From assembly GCA_022866645.1 (NCBI GenBank), contig JALHUQ010000241.1:1-17152 (forward strand): 17,152 bases of DNA, written 5' to 3'. How positions within the stretch are numbered: the first letter of the stretch is position 1; every line of letters starts with the position of its first letter. Source of the stretch: Woeseiaceae bacterium. Its GTDB lineage: Bacteria > Pseudomonadota > Gammaproteobacteria > Steroidobacterales > Woeseiaceae. The notes under the pieces were generated by a model that did no database searches, was not told the DNA's origin, and saw nothing but the letters and a program-made list of their open reading frames with translations. Both the position numbers and the translations under genes were made by a program. Positions 1 through 7,664 of the stretch are shown here, in pieces.

Positions 1-705
1 ACCGGTGCCTCTCGCGGTATCGGCGCATCAATAGCCCGGACCCTCGCGGCAGCGGGTGCCACCGTAGTTGGCACTGCGACCGGCCAGAGCGGTGCCGACG
101 GAATTACGAAAGCGTTGGCAGGCAAGGGCCGGGGTATCGTTTTGAATGTTACTGATGACGCGTCAATACAGGCTGCCATCAAGGACATTCAGGAGACAGA
201 AGGCAGCCCCGGAATCCTCGTCAACAACGCCGGCATTACCAAAGATAATCTGCTCATGCGCATGAAGCAGGAAGAATGGGACGAGGTAATGGCGACCAAT
301 CTGACCGGACTTTATCTCCTCTGCAAAGCCTGTCTCCGGGGCATGATGAAAGCGAGGAAAGGCCGCATCATCAACATTGCTTCGGTCGTGGCCGTCATGG
401 GTAACGCGGGTCAGGCAAATTATGCAGCGTCCAAGGCGGGCATGATCGGCTTCTCAAAATCGCTTGCACGTGAAATTGGCTCGCGCGGCATCACCGTTAA
501 TGTTGTCGCACCGGGCTTTATCGACACGGATATGACCAAAGTACTTGCGGACGAGCAGCGTGCTGCCCTGATGGCACAAATACCACTGGGCCGACTGGGA
601 AGCGCCGATGATATTGCCAGGTCAGTGCTGTTTCTCGCGTCCGAAGCTGGTGCCTACATCACGGGCGAGACACTGCATGTCAATGGCGGAATGGTGATGG
701 ACTGA
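1..705 (+). CDS. fabG: 3-oxoacyl-[acyl-carrier-protein] reductase FabG (5' end cut by window)
   Basis: NADPH-dependent short-chain dehydrogenase that reduces 3-oxoacyl-ACP in each cytoplasmic fatty acid elongation cycle. The reading frame is open from base 1, with 234 residues visible. It begins at the Rossmann cofactor motif TGASRGIG, which is residue 11 in E. coli FabG, so about 10 N-terminal residues are missing and the full length would be about 244, the family norm. The NNAG motif and the Ser-Tyr-Lys catalytic set follow: Ser128 in INIAS, Tyr141 and Lys145 in NYAASK (window numbering; E. coli Ser138, Tyr151, Lys155). The C-terminus ends in the usual ITGETLHVNGGM region. acpP follows 171 bases later, as in most gammaproteobacterial fab clusters. 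An in-frame ATG at 115 is internal, not the start. The identification as FabG rather than another SDR rests on the motifs plus the acpP-fabF context. Confidence 0.95.
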   Translation, partial: TGASRGIGASIARTLAAAGATVVGTATGQSGADGITKALAGKGRGIVLNVTDDASIQAAIKDIQETEGSPGILVNNAGITKDNLLMRMKQEEWDEVMATNLTGLYLLCKACLRGMMKARKGRIINIASVVAVMGNAGQANYAASKAGMIGFSKSLAREIGSRGITVNVVAPGFIDTDMTKVLADEQRAALMAQIPLGRLGSADDIARSVLFLASEAGAYITGETLHVNGGMVMD

Positions 706-876
706 TCGGCTATAGATTGCATAGCCTGATTCACATACAATGGCCAGCGGCGAGCGAGGAGCCCCTTGAAATATCAAGAACTTAGAGTGATTTCGATCGC
801 GAAAACAGGTCAATCTCCACGCCGATAATGTCAGACCATTTCGACAATTTGAGTCTTTTTAGGAGTAATAAAGACT
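706..876 (+). promoter_or_regulatory. fabG-acpP intergenic region, probable acpP promoter/leader
   Basis: A 171-base gap, the widest within the fatty acid block, lies before the highly expressed acpP gene. It probably carries a promoter, but I see no convincing -35/-10 pair. GATAAT at 824-829 could be a -10 box without a good -35. An inverted repeat TTTCG-ATCG-CGAAA at 791-804 could be a regulator site. A good Shine-Dalgarno, AGGAG at 861-865, lies 11 bases before the acpP ATG. The promoter role is inferred from the gap and from what is known of acpP expression. Confidence 0.35.
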
Positions 877-1119
877 ATGAGCAGTATTGAAGAACAAGTT
901 AAAAGCATCGTTGCAGAGCAACTCGGTGTGAAAGAGGACGAGGTAACGAACGATGCTTCATTCGTCGATGATCTGGGCGCCGACTCGCTGGACACCGTAG
1001 AATTGGTAATGGCGCTCGAAGAGGAATTCGAAACCGAAATTCCGGATGAGGACGCCGAGAAAATTACAACTGTTCAGCAAGCGATCGACTTTGTAACCGC
1101 TCGCCAGAGTAAGGACTGA
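877..1119 (+). CDS. acpP: acyl carrier protein
   Basis: Small acidic protein (80 residues) that carries growing acyl chains as thioesters on a 4'-phosphopantetheine arm in the cytoplasm. The attachment motif DSL is present with Ser37 inside GADSLDTVELVMALEEEF, the recognition helix that docks FabF, FabG and other partners. The length (about 78-80) and the acidic four-helix pattern are those of primary fatty acid ACPs, and the position between fabG and fabF supports AcpP rather than a polyketide carrier. The start ATG is preceded by AGGAG at 861-865. A terminator-like hairpin follows the stop codon, so acpP may be made as a short abundant transcript with partial read-through into fabF. Confidence 0.97.
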   Translation: MSSIEEQVKSIVAEQLGVKEDEVTNDASFVDDLGADSLDTVELVMALEEEFETEIPDEDAEKITTVQQAIDFVTARQSKD

Positions 1120-1126
1120 AAACACC

Positions 1127-1158
1127 GGAGCGGCGCTCGTCGCCGCCCCTCTTTTTTT
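1127..1158 (+). terminator. intrinsic terminator or attenuator between acpP and fabF
   Basis: A stem of GCGGCG (1130-1135) pairs perfectly with CGCCGC (1141-1146) around a 5-base loop. After one A/C mismatch, two more G-C pairs extend it (1127-1128 with 1148-1149). A T-rich run, TCTTTTTTT at 1150-1158, follows directly. This is the standard rho-independent arrangement. It lies between two co-directional genes of one pathway, so partial termination could keep ACP mRNA more abundant than fabF mRNA. Confidence 0.82.
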
Positions 1159-1198
1159 GGTACAACACGGCATCCTGCCACTTCAAGACGAAACTACT

Positions 1199-2440
1199 TT
1201 GAGCAAAAGACGCGTTGTAATCACCGGCATGGGCATCATCTCGCCCGTCGGTAGCAAGCTTGAAGAAGCCTGGTCCAATGTCTGTGAAGGTGTTTCCGGT
1301 ACCCGGCTAATCGAAGACTTCGATACCAGCGCATTTCCAACGCGAATCGCCGGAATTGTCAAAGGCTTCGATGTCGATGCCTACCTCTCGCCGAAAGACC
1401 AACGCAAGAATGACCCGTTCATCCACTACGGCGTCGCCGCTACCATGGACGCAATCGCAGATTCCGGTATCGAGATTAGCGAAGAGAATGGTCATACCAT
1501 CGGCGTCGCAATGGGCGCTGGCATCGGCGGCATCAAGACCATTGAAGATAATCACAACAAAATGCTCGCCGGTGGGGCACGCAAGGTGTCACCGTTTTTC
1601 ATTCCGGGAAGCATAATCAACATGACCTCCGGTCAGGCCAGCATCATGCAGCACATTACCGGCCCGAATATCTCGATTGTCACCGCCTGTGCGACTTCAA
1701 CGCACTGCATAGGTTTATCCGCCAGAATTATTGAACACGGCGATGCCGAAGTCATGCTCGCAGGGGGTTCGGAATATGCGACCACGCCTCTGGCGATGGG
1801 CGGATTTTGTTCAGCCAAAGCGATGACAACTCGCAATGATGACCCAGCGGGTGCCAGCCGACCTTATGATATTGACCGCGACGGATTTGTGCTGAGCAAC
1901 GGCGCAGGATGCGTGGTCCTTGAGGAGCTGGAACATGCGAAAGCCCGTGGTGCGCGAATTTACGCCGAGGTCATCGGCTTTGGCATGAGCGGTGACGCCT
2001 ATCACATCACCTTGCCACCGGCTGACGGCGAGGGCGCACGCAAGTGCATGTCCGCCGCCATTCGCGACGCCGGCGTTGATGCAAGCGATATCGACTACCT
2101 GAATGCTCATGGCACCTCGACGCAAGCTGGCGATATTGGCGAGACCAATGGCATCAAGCGCGCTTTTGGCGATGCAGCAAGCGGCCTGATGGTTAGCTCG
2201 ACGAAATCAACGACGGGCCATCTGTTGGGCGCTGCCGGTGCCGTCGAAGCAATATTTTGCGCTTTGGCGATCCGGGACCAGGTCGTCCCGCCGACCATCA
2301 ACCTGCACAATCAGGATCCTGCCTGCGACCTTGACTACACACCGAATGTCGCCCGAGATACGAAGGTACGCACGGCAATTTCCAATTCCTTCGGGTTCGG
2401 CGGCACGAACGGAAGCCTGATTCTCAGAGCATTTGACTGA
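1199..2440 (+). CDS. fabF: 3-oxoacyl-ACP synthase II (KAS II)
   Basis: Condensing enzyme that joins malonyl-ACP to acyl-ACP in fatty acid elongation, including the step that makes cis-vaccenate in E. coli. The frame is open from a TTG at 1157, but that start lies in the T-tract of the terminator. The TTG at 1199 gives a protein beginning MSKRRVVITGMG, matching the E. coli N-terminus, and 413 residues, the same length as E. coli FabF. With this start the catalytic triad falls at Cys164 (in TACATSTHC), His304 (NAHGTST) and His341 (TTGHLLGA), the expected places. The C-terminal NSFGFGGTNGSLI motif is present. The start codon is rare and its Shine-Dalgarno is weak, so expression may depend on read-through from acpP. 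The stop overlaps the start of pabB by 8 bases. Confidence 0.95.
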   Translation: MSKRRVVITGMGIISPVGSKLEEAWSNVCEGVSGTRLIEDFDTSAFPTRIAGIVKGFDVDAYLSPKDQRKNDPFIHYGVAATMDAIADSGIEISEENGHTIGVAMGAGIGGIKTIEDNHNKMLAGGARKVSPFFIPGSIINMTSGQASIMQHITGPNISIVTACATSTHCIGLSARIIEHGDAEVMLAGGSEYATTPLAMGGFCSAKAMTTRNDDPAGASRPYDIDRDGFVLSNGAGCVVLEELEHAKARGARIYAEVIGFGMSGDAYHITLPPADGEGARKCMSAAIRDAGVDASDIDYLNAHGTSTQAGDIGETNGIKRAFGDAASGLMVSSTKSTTGHLLGAAGAVEAIFCALAIRDQVVPPTINLHNQDPACDLDYTPNVARDTKVRTAISNSFGFGGTNGSLILRAFD

Positions 2441-3782
2441 GCTCCTGCCCGGGGTACTGGGGCCTGATGAGCTTCGCCGGCTCAATCAGACTTTTCCCTC
2501 TCGTTATCCATTTTTGTTACAAAGCACTGCCCGTGGCGGTGAGCTTGGGCGCTTCGATATTCTATTTGCGTTTCCGGGAGAGAGTCTTGTACTTAACGGG
2601 TCGGGCCGTCTGTCGGGTCGATGCCGCGACCACCACGCGCCTTTTCTGCGCGCGCTGGACGAATGGTGGGCTGACGAACGCATAGCAACAAGCGGGCAAC
2701 ATCTGCCATTTCTTGGCGGCTGGTTCTTGTACCTGGGCTATGAACTCGCCGCAGAAATCGAGCCACGCCTGCATCTCGATAGGGATCCGTTATTGCCTGC
2801 CGCGTTTGCAGTTCGTTGTCCGACCGCGTTAGTCCTGGATCATGAAACTCTTTCGTGCCACTGGGTCACCGAGAACAAGGACGCCTCACAAAGAAACCAG
2901 CTGGATAGTGACATTACTCGAATACGTGAGCAAAGCGCGCCGTCGATTGTTCGGTCAATCGATGTGTCGGAGGACGATCCGGCGCACTACATCGGCGCTG
3001 TTCGTCGCGCCAAGCAGTACATTGAAGCTGGTGATATCTACCAGGCGAATCTGTCACGGCAATGGACAGTGACCGTTACGGGGGACCTAAGCGCAGAGAG
3101 TATTTACGGAGCATTGTGCGCCGCAAATCCCGGTCCTTTCGCCGGAATTGCGCAGTGGCAAGACACGACAATTATTTCATCATCACCAGAGCGCTTGTTG
3201 CGTGTTCGGAACGGCACGATTTCAACTCGGCCAATAGCCGGTACACGGCCGAGGGGCGTTGACGATATCGCCGATGATGATCTTTCGAAAGAGTTAATCG
3301 CGCACCCCAAAGAGCGTGCCGAGCACCTTATGCTTATCGATCTCGAGCGCAATGACTTGGGCCGCGTTTGCAAAGCGGGTACTGTTGAGGTTGACGAAAT
3401 GATGGTTGTGGAGAGTTACGCACACGTGCACCACATTGTATCCAATGTTCGTGGCAGCTTGCGCGAGGATGTAACGCCAGGAGCGTCCATTGCCGCCGTA
3501 TTTCCGGGCGGCACCATTACGGGCTGCCCCAAGGTTCGTTGCATGGAAATTATCGATGAACTCGAATCATCACCACGTGGCGCGTACACAGGCTCCTTTG
3601 GCTATCTGAATCGCGACGGCAGCCTGGACCTGAATATATTGATTCGGACCATGGTCAAGCAGGGAAATACGCTTACTTTTAGAGCAGGAGCGGGCATTGT
3701 GGCGGATTCGGACCCGCAGGCGGAACTCGAAGAAGCAAGAGCAAAAGCAAAAGGCATGCTCAGGGTATTTACGAATGCCTGA
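2433..3782 (+). CDS. pabB: aminodeoxychorismate synthase component I
   Basis: Chorismate-binding enzyme that makes 4-amino-4-deoxychorismate for p-aminobenzoate and folate, normally with the glutamine amidotransferase PabA, which is not in this window. The protein has 449 residues; E. coli PabB has 453. An N-terminal TrpE/PabB-like region (about 1-150) precedes the chorismate-binding domain (about 185-445), with AGDIYQANLS at 199-208, SPERLL at 251-256, DLERNDLGRV at 303-312, FPGGTITGCPK at 357-367 and a C-terminal GAGIVADSDPQAELEEA. The best start is TTG at 2433, overlapping fabF by 8 bases; no ATG precedes the conserved N-terminus. The usual PabB motif PIKGT reads PIAGT (Ala269), which is the anthranilate synthase form. 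TrpE is therefore an alternative, but the adjacent pabC and the block order favour PabB. Confidence 0.88.
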   Translation: MTELLPGVLGPDELRRLNQTFPSRYPFLLQSTARGGELGRFDILFAFPGESLVLNGSGRLSGRCRDHHAPFLRALDEWWADERIATSGQHLPFLGGWFLYLGYELAAEIEPRLHLDRDPLLPAAFAVRCPTALVLDHETLSCHWVTENKDASQRNQLDSDITRIREQSAPSIVRSIDVSEDDPAHYIGAVRRAKQYIEAGDIYQANLSRQWTVTVTGDLSAESIYGALCAANPGPFAGIAQWQDTTIISSSPERLLRVRNGTISTRPIAGTRPRGVDDIADDDLSKELIAHPKERAEHLMLIDLERNDLGRVCKAGTVEVDEMMVVESYAHVHHIVSNVRGSLREDVTPGASIAAVFPGGTITGCPKVRCMEIIDELESSPRGAYTGSFGYLNRDGSLDLNILIRTMVKQGNTLTFRAGAGIVADSDPQAELEEARAKAKGMLRVFTNA

Positions 3783-4620
3783 TTGGTTTAGTGACAAGGG
3801 CGTGGTCGATTCTGCAATCATCGGCGATCGCGGCTTTCAATATGGTGACGGGCTTTTCGAGACGATAGCGATTCGAAACGGCGAGCCAAGATTGTGGCAA
3901 TACCACATGGATCGCTTAACGAAGGGCTGCGATTGTCTGGCGATCAAAGTACCGGCTCAGGACTATCTGATCGCTGGTCTTGCGAAGGCGTTGCGGCTCG
4001 CCGACCATTCTGATGATAATTGTGTGGCGAAAATTATCGTGTCATCGGGCGATAGAGACCGCGGATACGCGCGACCGTTCGTCGCTGCACCATCGGTTTT
4101 TTTTGGCGTATTTCCTTCAACTGTGCCGGCAATGAAATCCTATCGCGACGGCATCGATACCCGCATTTGCAAAACCCGGCTCGCAAGCAATTCGGCCCTG
4201 GCCGGGCTGAAAACGTTGAACAGGCTTGAGCAAGTCCTTGCACGTTCTGAGATTTACAAGACTGAGGTGTTTGAGGGGCTGACTATGGACGCCGCTGACA
4301 ACATCATCTGCGGTACTATGAGCAACCTGTTCATCGTCAACAACGGCGATATCTCGACGCCATCACTGGCGAGCTGCGGCGTTGAGGGTGTGATGCGAAG
4401 ACACCTGATAGAGACACTGATGGAGCAGGGCATTTCTACCGACATTCAAGCGATCAGACTGGCTGACATGAACAATAGCGACGAAATATTCATCTCCAAC
4501 AGCCAGTTCGGGATCCTGCCTGTCAGGCGTTGCGCGAAGATGCAGTGGTCGGTAGGCGAAATCACGAAAAAGGTAATGGCTATTCTGGCGGACGCAGGTG
4601 TGGCTGAGTGTCGTTTATGA
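3775..4620 (+). CDS. pabC: aminodeoxychorismate lyase (class IV PLP enzyme)
   Basis: Pyridoxal-phosphate enzyme that eliminates pyruvate from 4-amino-4-deoxychorismate to give p-aminobenzoate. It has 281 residues with fold-type IV features: DRGFQYGDGLFET near residues 18-30, the PLP-binding Lys146 in LAGLKTLNRLEQV, and GVEGVMRRHLIE near 202-213. ATG at 3775 is chosen because the conserved N-terminus starts directly after it; the frame continues upstream inside pabB but shows no homology there. It overlaps the pabB stop by 8 bases. The segment normally reading E-G-x-x-S-N-L-F reads C-G-T-M-S-N-L-F, so Cys179 stands where fold-type IV enzymes usually have a Glu that contacts the PLP ring nitrogen. 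A D-amino-acid or branched-chain aminotransferase is possible from fold alone, but the LAGLKxLNRLEQV signature and pabB next door support PabC. Confidence 0.9.
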   Translation: MPDWFSDKGVVDSAIIGDRGFQYGDGLFETIAIRNGEPRLWQYHMDRLTKGCDCLAIKVPAQDYLIAGLAKALRLADHSDDNCVAKIIVSSGDRDRGYARPFVAAPSVFFGVFPSTVPAMKSYRDGIDTRICKTRLASNSALAGLKTLNRLEQVLARSEIYKTEVFEGLTMDAADNIICGTMSNLFIVNNGDISTPSLASCGVEGVMRRHLIETLMEQGISTDIQAIRLADMNNSDEIFISNSQFGILPVRRCAKMQWSVGEITKKVMAILADAGVAECRL

Positions 4621-5654
4621 ATCGGCTTGTTCTCGCGATCGCGACACTATTGATTGCCGCCGTTGCCGGACTGTTGATCGTCACCCAGCAGACCAATCGC
4701 TACATGATAACGCCACTGGCACTGGCGGATGGTGGCCAGGAGTTCAATATTCCAGCCGGCGCCTCGTTCTCGGCAATTTCCAGTCGATTGGTCGCCGCCA
4801 AACTCATACCCAATGACCATTGGCTAAGGCTTTACGTTCGTTGGCACGGCAAGGCGGGCGGAATCCAGGCCGGCGATTATTGGATCGAGCCTGGGGCGAC
4901 ACCGTTGTCGCTGCTTGAGCAATTCACGAAGGGGTGGGTTCGACTTTATGACTTTACGATCGTCGAAGGATGGAACTATCGGGAGGTCTTGAAAGCGTTG
5001 CAGGCCAATGATGCGGTGAAAGCCACAATGACAGAGGAGGATTGGCCGGCATTGCTCGAGTCATTGGGCGCCAACGTTGCTCATCCCGAAGGACTATTCC
5101 TGCCGGAAACCTACCGATTTCCGCGTGATACCAGCGACCGGGCCTTGTTAGGTCAGGCCTATTCGCTAATGCAGGAAGTGCTGACAGAGGAATGGGACAA
5201 GCGTAGTGGCGACACACCAGTGAAGTCTCCGTATGAAACTCTGATACTTGCGTCGATCGTCGAGAAGGAAACGGCCCGTGCTGATGAACGCGCCAGGATC
5301 GCCGGCGTATTCGCCCGCAGAATCGAGCAAGGTATGCGTCTGCAAACTGATCCTACAGTGTTTTATGGGATTGGTCCTGCGTTTGATGGCAACCTGACAC
5401 GCAAGCATTTGACGACCGACACGCCCTATAACACCTATACCCGACACGGATTACCACCAACGCCGATCGCCATGCCGGGCAGGGCGGCGATCAGCGCCAC
5501 GTTGATCCCTGCGGCCGGATCGGAGTTGTATTTTGTCGCGACGGGTCTTGGCGACGGCAGTCATAAATTTTCGGCGACCAAGGCCGAGCACGACGCAGCC
5601 GTGGCGGAATACTTGAATCGAATGCGACGAAAACGTCGTACGGATGGCAACTGA
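4617..5654 (+). CDS. mltG: endolytic murein transglycosylase MltG (YceG)
   Basis: Inner-membrane lytic transglycosylase that cuts nascent glycan strands and is thought to set their length. From ATG 4617, which overlaps the pabC stop as ATGA, it has 345 residues; E. coli MltG has 340. GTG at 4608 is an alternative start. One N-terminal membrane helix lies at about 3-22. A LysM-like region follows (FNIPAGASFSAISSRLVAA), then the YceG catalytic domain with EGLFLPETYRF and ASIVEKET, where Glu216 corresponds to catalytic Glu218 of E. coli. TDPTVFYGIG, YNTYTRHGLPPTPI and HKFSATKAEHD follow. It lies between pabC and tmk, its usual place in gammaproteobacteria. The stop overlaps the tmk start by one base. 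Confidence 0.94.
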   Translation: MNRLVLAIATLLIAAVAGLLIVTQQTNRYMITPLALADGGQEFNIPAGASFSAISSRLVAAKLIPNDHWLRLYVRWHGKAGGIQAGDYWIEPGATPLSLLEQFTKGWVRLYDFTIVEGWNYREVLKALQANDAVKATMTEEDWPALLESLGANVAHPEGLFLPETYRFPRDTSDRALLGQAYSLMQEVLTEEWDKRSGDTPVKSPYETLILASIVEKETARADERARIAGVFARRIEQGMRLQTDPTVFYGIGPAFDGNLTRKHLTTDTPYNTYTRHGLPPTPIAMPGRAAISATLIPAAGSELYFVATGLGDGSHKFSATKAEHDAAVAEYLNRMRRKRRTDGN

Positions 5655-6289
5655 TGGATCGGGGACGCTTTATAACGGTTGAGGGCATCGAAGGTGTCGG
5701 CAAATCCAGCAACATCGATATTCTGGTGGAATGCATTGAATCAGCGGGGTATGAAGTCTTAACCACACGGGAGCCCGGCGGGACTCCAATGGCCGAAAAC
5801 ATCCGCAATCTGTTGATGAATCACGGTGATGAACCTATCCCCGAAATCGCCGAATTGCTCCTGATGTTCGCCGCACGCTCACTCAACGTCAACAACGTCA
5901 TTCTGCCAGCGCTGCAAGCTGGCAAATGGGTTATTTGCGATCGATTTAGTGATTCGAGCCGCGCATACCAAGGCGGCGGGCGCGGCTTGCCCATGAATGT
6001 CATCGATCATCTTGCTGATTGGGTGCACGGCGATGTCAAACCCGACGTAACCATCCTTTTGGACGCGCCGGTTGAGATCGGCATGGCCAGAGTCAGTCAT
6101 CGGGGCGAGCCGGATCGCATTGAGAGTGAGAAGCTTGAATTCTTCGAACGAGTTCGAGAGTGCTATTTGAATCTCGCCGTTCGGGAGCCGGAGCGCTTTG
6201 TCGTCATCGACACAGCGCGCAGTCTGAAAGACGTGCGAGCGGACGTTGCCCGATTGGCGCAACAGCTGATCAGTGATAGTTCACATTAA
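5654..6289 (+). CDS. tmk: thymidylate kinase
   Basis: Phosphorylates dTMP to dTDP with ATP in the cytoplasm, an essential step in dTTP supply. The protein has 211 residues; E. coli Tmk has 213. It carries the P-loop GIEGVGKS (11-18), the dTMP-binding REPGGTP (39-45), the DRF motif at 96-98 (usually DRY) followed by SDSSRAYQGGGRGL, and a basic LID segment SHRGEPDRIE. The ATG overlaps the mltG stop (TGATG), indicating translational coupling. holB follows after 24 bases, the same order as in E. coli, where tmk and holB are also adjacent. Confidence 0.95.
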   Translation: MDRGRFITVEGIEGVGKSSNIDILVECIESAGYEVLTTREPGGTPMAENIRNLLMNHGDEPIPEIAELLLMFAARSLNVNNVILPALQAGKWVICDRFSDSSRAYQGGGRGLPMNVIDHLADWVHGDVKPDVTILLDAPVEIGMARVSHRGEPDRIESEKLEFFERVRECYLNLAVREPERFVVIDTARSLKDVRADVARLAQQLISDSSH

Positions 6290-6313
6290 GAAGTCTAGGT
6301 AAATTATTGTTTT

Positions 6314-7303
6314 ATGGATTTAATTTGGCATAGAGAGTTCGCAAAGTCTTGGCTGGACCGCAGCCAGCAGGACCGGCTGCCGCATGCGGTATTGCTTATC
6401 GGCCCCGTCGGCGCCGGCAAGCGCGCCGCGGCATCCTGGATGGCGACGCAACGACTCAGACCGGACCCCTTGAGCGAGTTGCCAACGTATCCCTTTGATG
6501 TTCTGCAGCACCCTGATATGCGGTGGATCACCACGCCAGAAGACAAACGGACGATCGGAATTGAGCAGATTCGCAATCTCGTCGGAGAGCTCACGCTCAC
6601 GAGTTACGAGGGCATCGGAAAAGTCGCAGTGATAGAGCCGGCCAATGATATGACCGCCAATGCAGCCAATAGTCTTTTGAAGACCTTGGAGGAGCCGCCG
6701 GGGAATACTTTGTTGATCCTGGTCGCTGATCGGATCGGCAAGCTCCCGGCTACTATTTTCAGCCGTTGCCAGCGCATCGAATTCGCTCTGCCGACAGAAA
6801 CCGTCGCATTGCAGTGGCTGGATCGAATGCAGGCAGGCGCTGCCTGGATTGAGGCTTTGCGGGCGTCCGGGGGCGCGCCGCTGACTGCACTGCAGGCCCT
6901 CGATGTCCTGGAGACGACAGCCGCTATGGGCCGGGATTTACAGGTATTAGGGAAGGGCAAGGGTTCTGCGATCGAAGTCGCATCCCGTTGGGCGAAGCTC
7001 GATCCGGGTTTTGTGCTCAATTGGATGTCGCAGCAGGTAAAACTGGCAGTACTGGCGGTTTTGGCCGGCCGCGAAACTGCTCCGGGCCTGGCAATTGACG
7101 ATTCTGTGCTGCGTCGCATGGACAGCCGAAATCTGTTCTGTTATTTAGACATAATCAATCGTCTGCGGGGACAAGCTGGCGGATCGTATAATGTTCAACT
7201 CAGCTTTGAGGGCTTGTTGATCGACTGGGCGAACGGACTGAAGGATTGCAGTCTTACGCCGCCAATAGACGGAATGGAGCTGATGCTAGCTCGCCACAAC
7301 TAG
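6314..7303 (+). CDS. holB: DNA polymerase III delta-prime subunit
   Basis: Component of the clamp loader that opens the beta sliding clamp; delta-prime is the stator. The protein has 329 residues; E. coli HolB has 334. A P-loop-like GPVGAGKR is at 30-37, NSLLKTLEEPPGNTLLIL at about 119-136, and the SRC motif (150-152) in SRCQRIEF provides the arginine finger in trans. The C-terminal third fits the helical collar domain. The usual four-cysteine zinc module after the P-loop is absent: residues 45-70 contain no Cys and the whole protein has only three. The start ATG 6314 has only a weak upstream AGG. tmk upstream and pilZ downstream are the standard neighbours. Confidence 0.9.
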   Translation: MDLIWHREFAKSWLDRSQQDRLPHAVLLIGPVGAGKRAAASWMATQRLRPDPLSELPTYPFDVLQHPDMRWITTPEDKRTIGIEQIRNLVGELTLTSYEGIGKVAVIEPANDMTANAANSLLKTLEEPPGNTLLILVADRIGKLPATIFSRCQRIEFALPTETVALQWLDRMQAGAAWIEALRASGGAPLTALQALDVLETTAAMGRDLQVLGKGKGSAIEVASRWAKLDPGFVLNWMSQQVKLAVLAVLAGRETAPGLAIDDSVLRRMDSRNLFCYLDIINRLRGQAGGSYNVQLSFEGLLIDWANGLKDCSLTPPIDGMELMLARHN

Positions 7304-7315
7304 AGAAAGTGCAAA

Positions 7316-7654
7316 ATGGGCAAACCTGGACTGCTGACACTGACGATCAAAGACAAGAGCGCCTTGTACCTTGCGTACATGCCTTACGTCATCAATGGTG
7401 GGCTCTTTATCCCAACCAACAGCTCATATCGCCTCGGTGACGAAGTTTTCATGCTACTCAACCTGATGGGTGAGGAAGAGAAAATACCGGTGGCCGGCAC
7501 TGTAATCTGGATGACGCCAAAGGGCGCACAAGGAAAGCGTACCGCCGGCATCGGCGTACAGTTCTCGGATCAGGATCAGGGCAATACGCAGAAGAAAATT
7601 GAAAACTATCTTGCTGGTGCGCTGGGTGGGGACAAGCCTACCCACACTATGTAG
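7316..7654 (+). CDS. pilZ: type IV pilus assembly protein PilZ
   Basis: Single-domain PilZ protein of 112 residues, resembling the founding PilZ of Pseudomonas aeruginosa (between holB and tatD), which is needed for type IV pilus assembly and in related bacteria links FimX to the PilB ATPase. Visible signatures are IKDKSALYLAYMPYVINGG, GDEVFMLLNLM, PVAGTVIWMTPKG and GIGVQF, ending in PTHTM. It lacks the N-terminal RxxxR and the D/NxSxxG motifs that bind cyclic di-GMP (the second position reads INGGLF), as does the P. aeruginosa protein. It is therefore probably a protein-interaction module, not a second-messenger receptor. It lies 12 bases after holB. The common next gene, tatD, is absent; a convergent gene ends 10 bases away. 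Confidence 0.9.
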   Translation: MGKPGLLTLTIKDKSALYLAYMPYVINGGLFIPTNSSYRLGDEVFMLLNLMGEEEKIPVAGTVIWMTPKGAQGKRTAGIGVQFSDQDQGNTQKKIENYLAGALGGDKPTHTM

Positions 7655-7664
7655 GAAGAAAGCC

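Noticed and set aside
1157..1198. TTG at 1157 as the fabF start.
   Set aside because: It sits in the T-tract of the terminator and adds 14 residues absent from other FabF proteins; TTG 1199 restores the known N-terminus and residue numbering.
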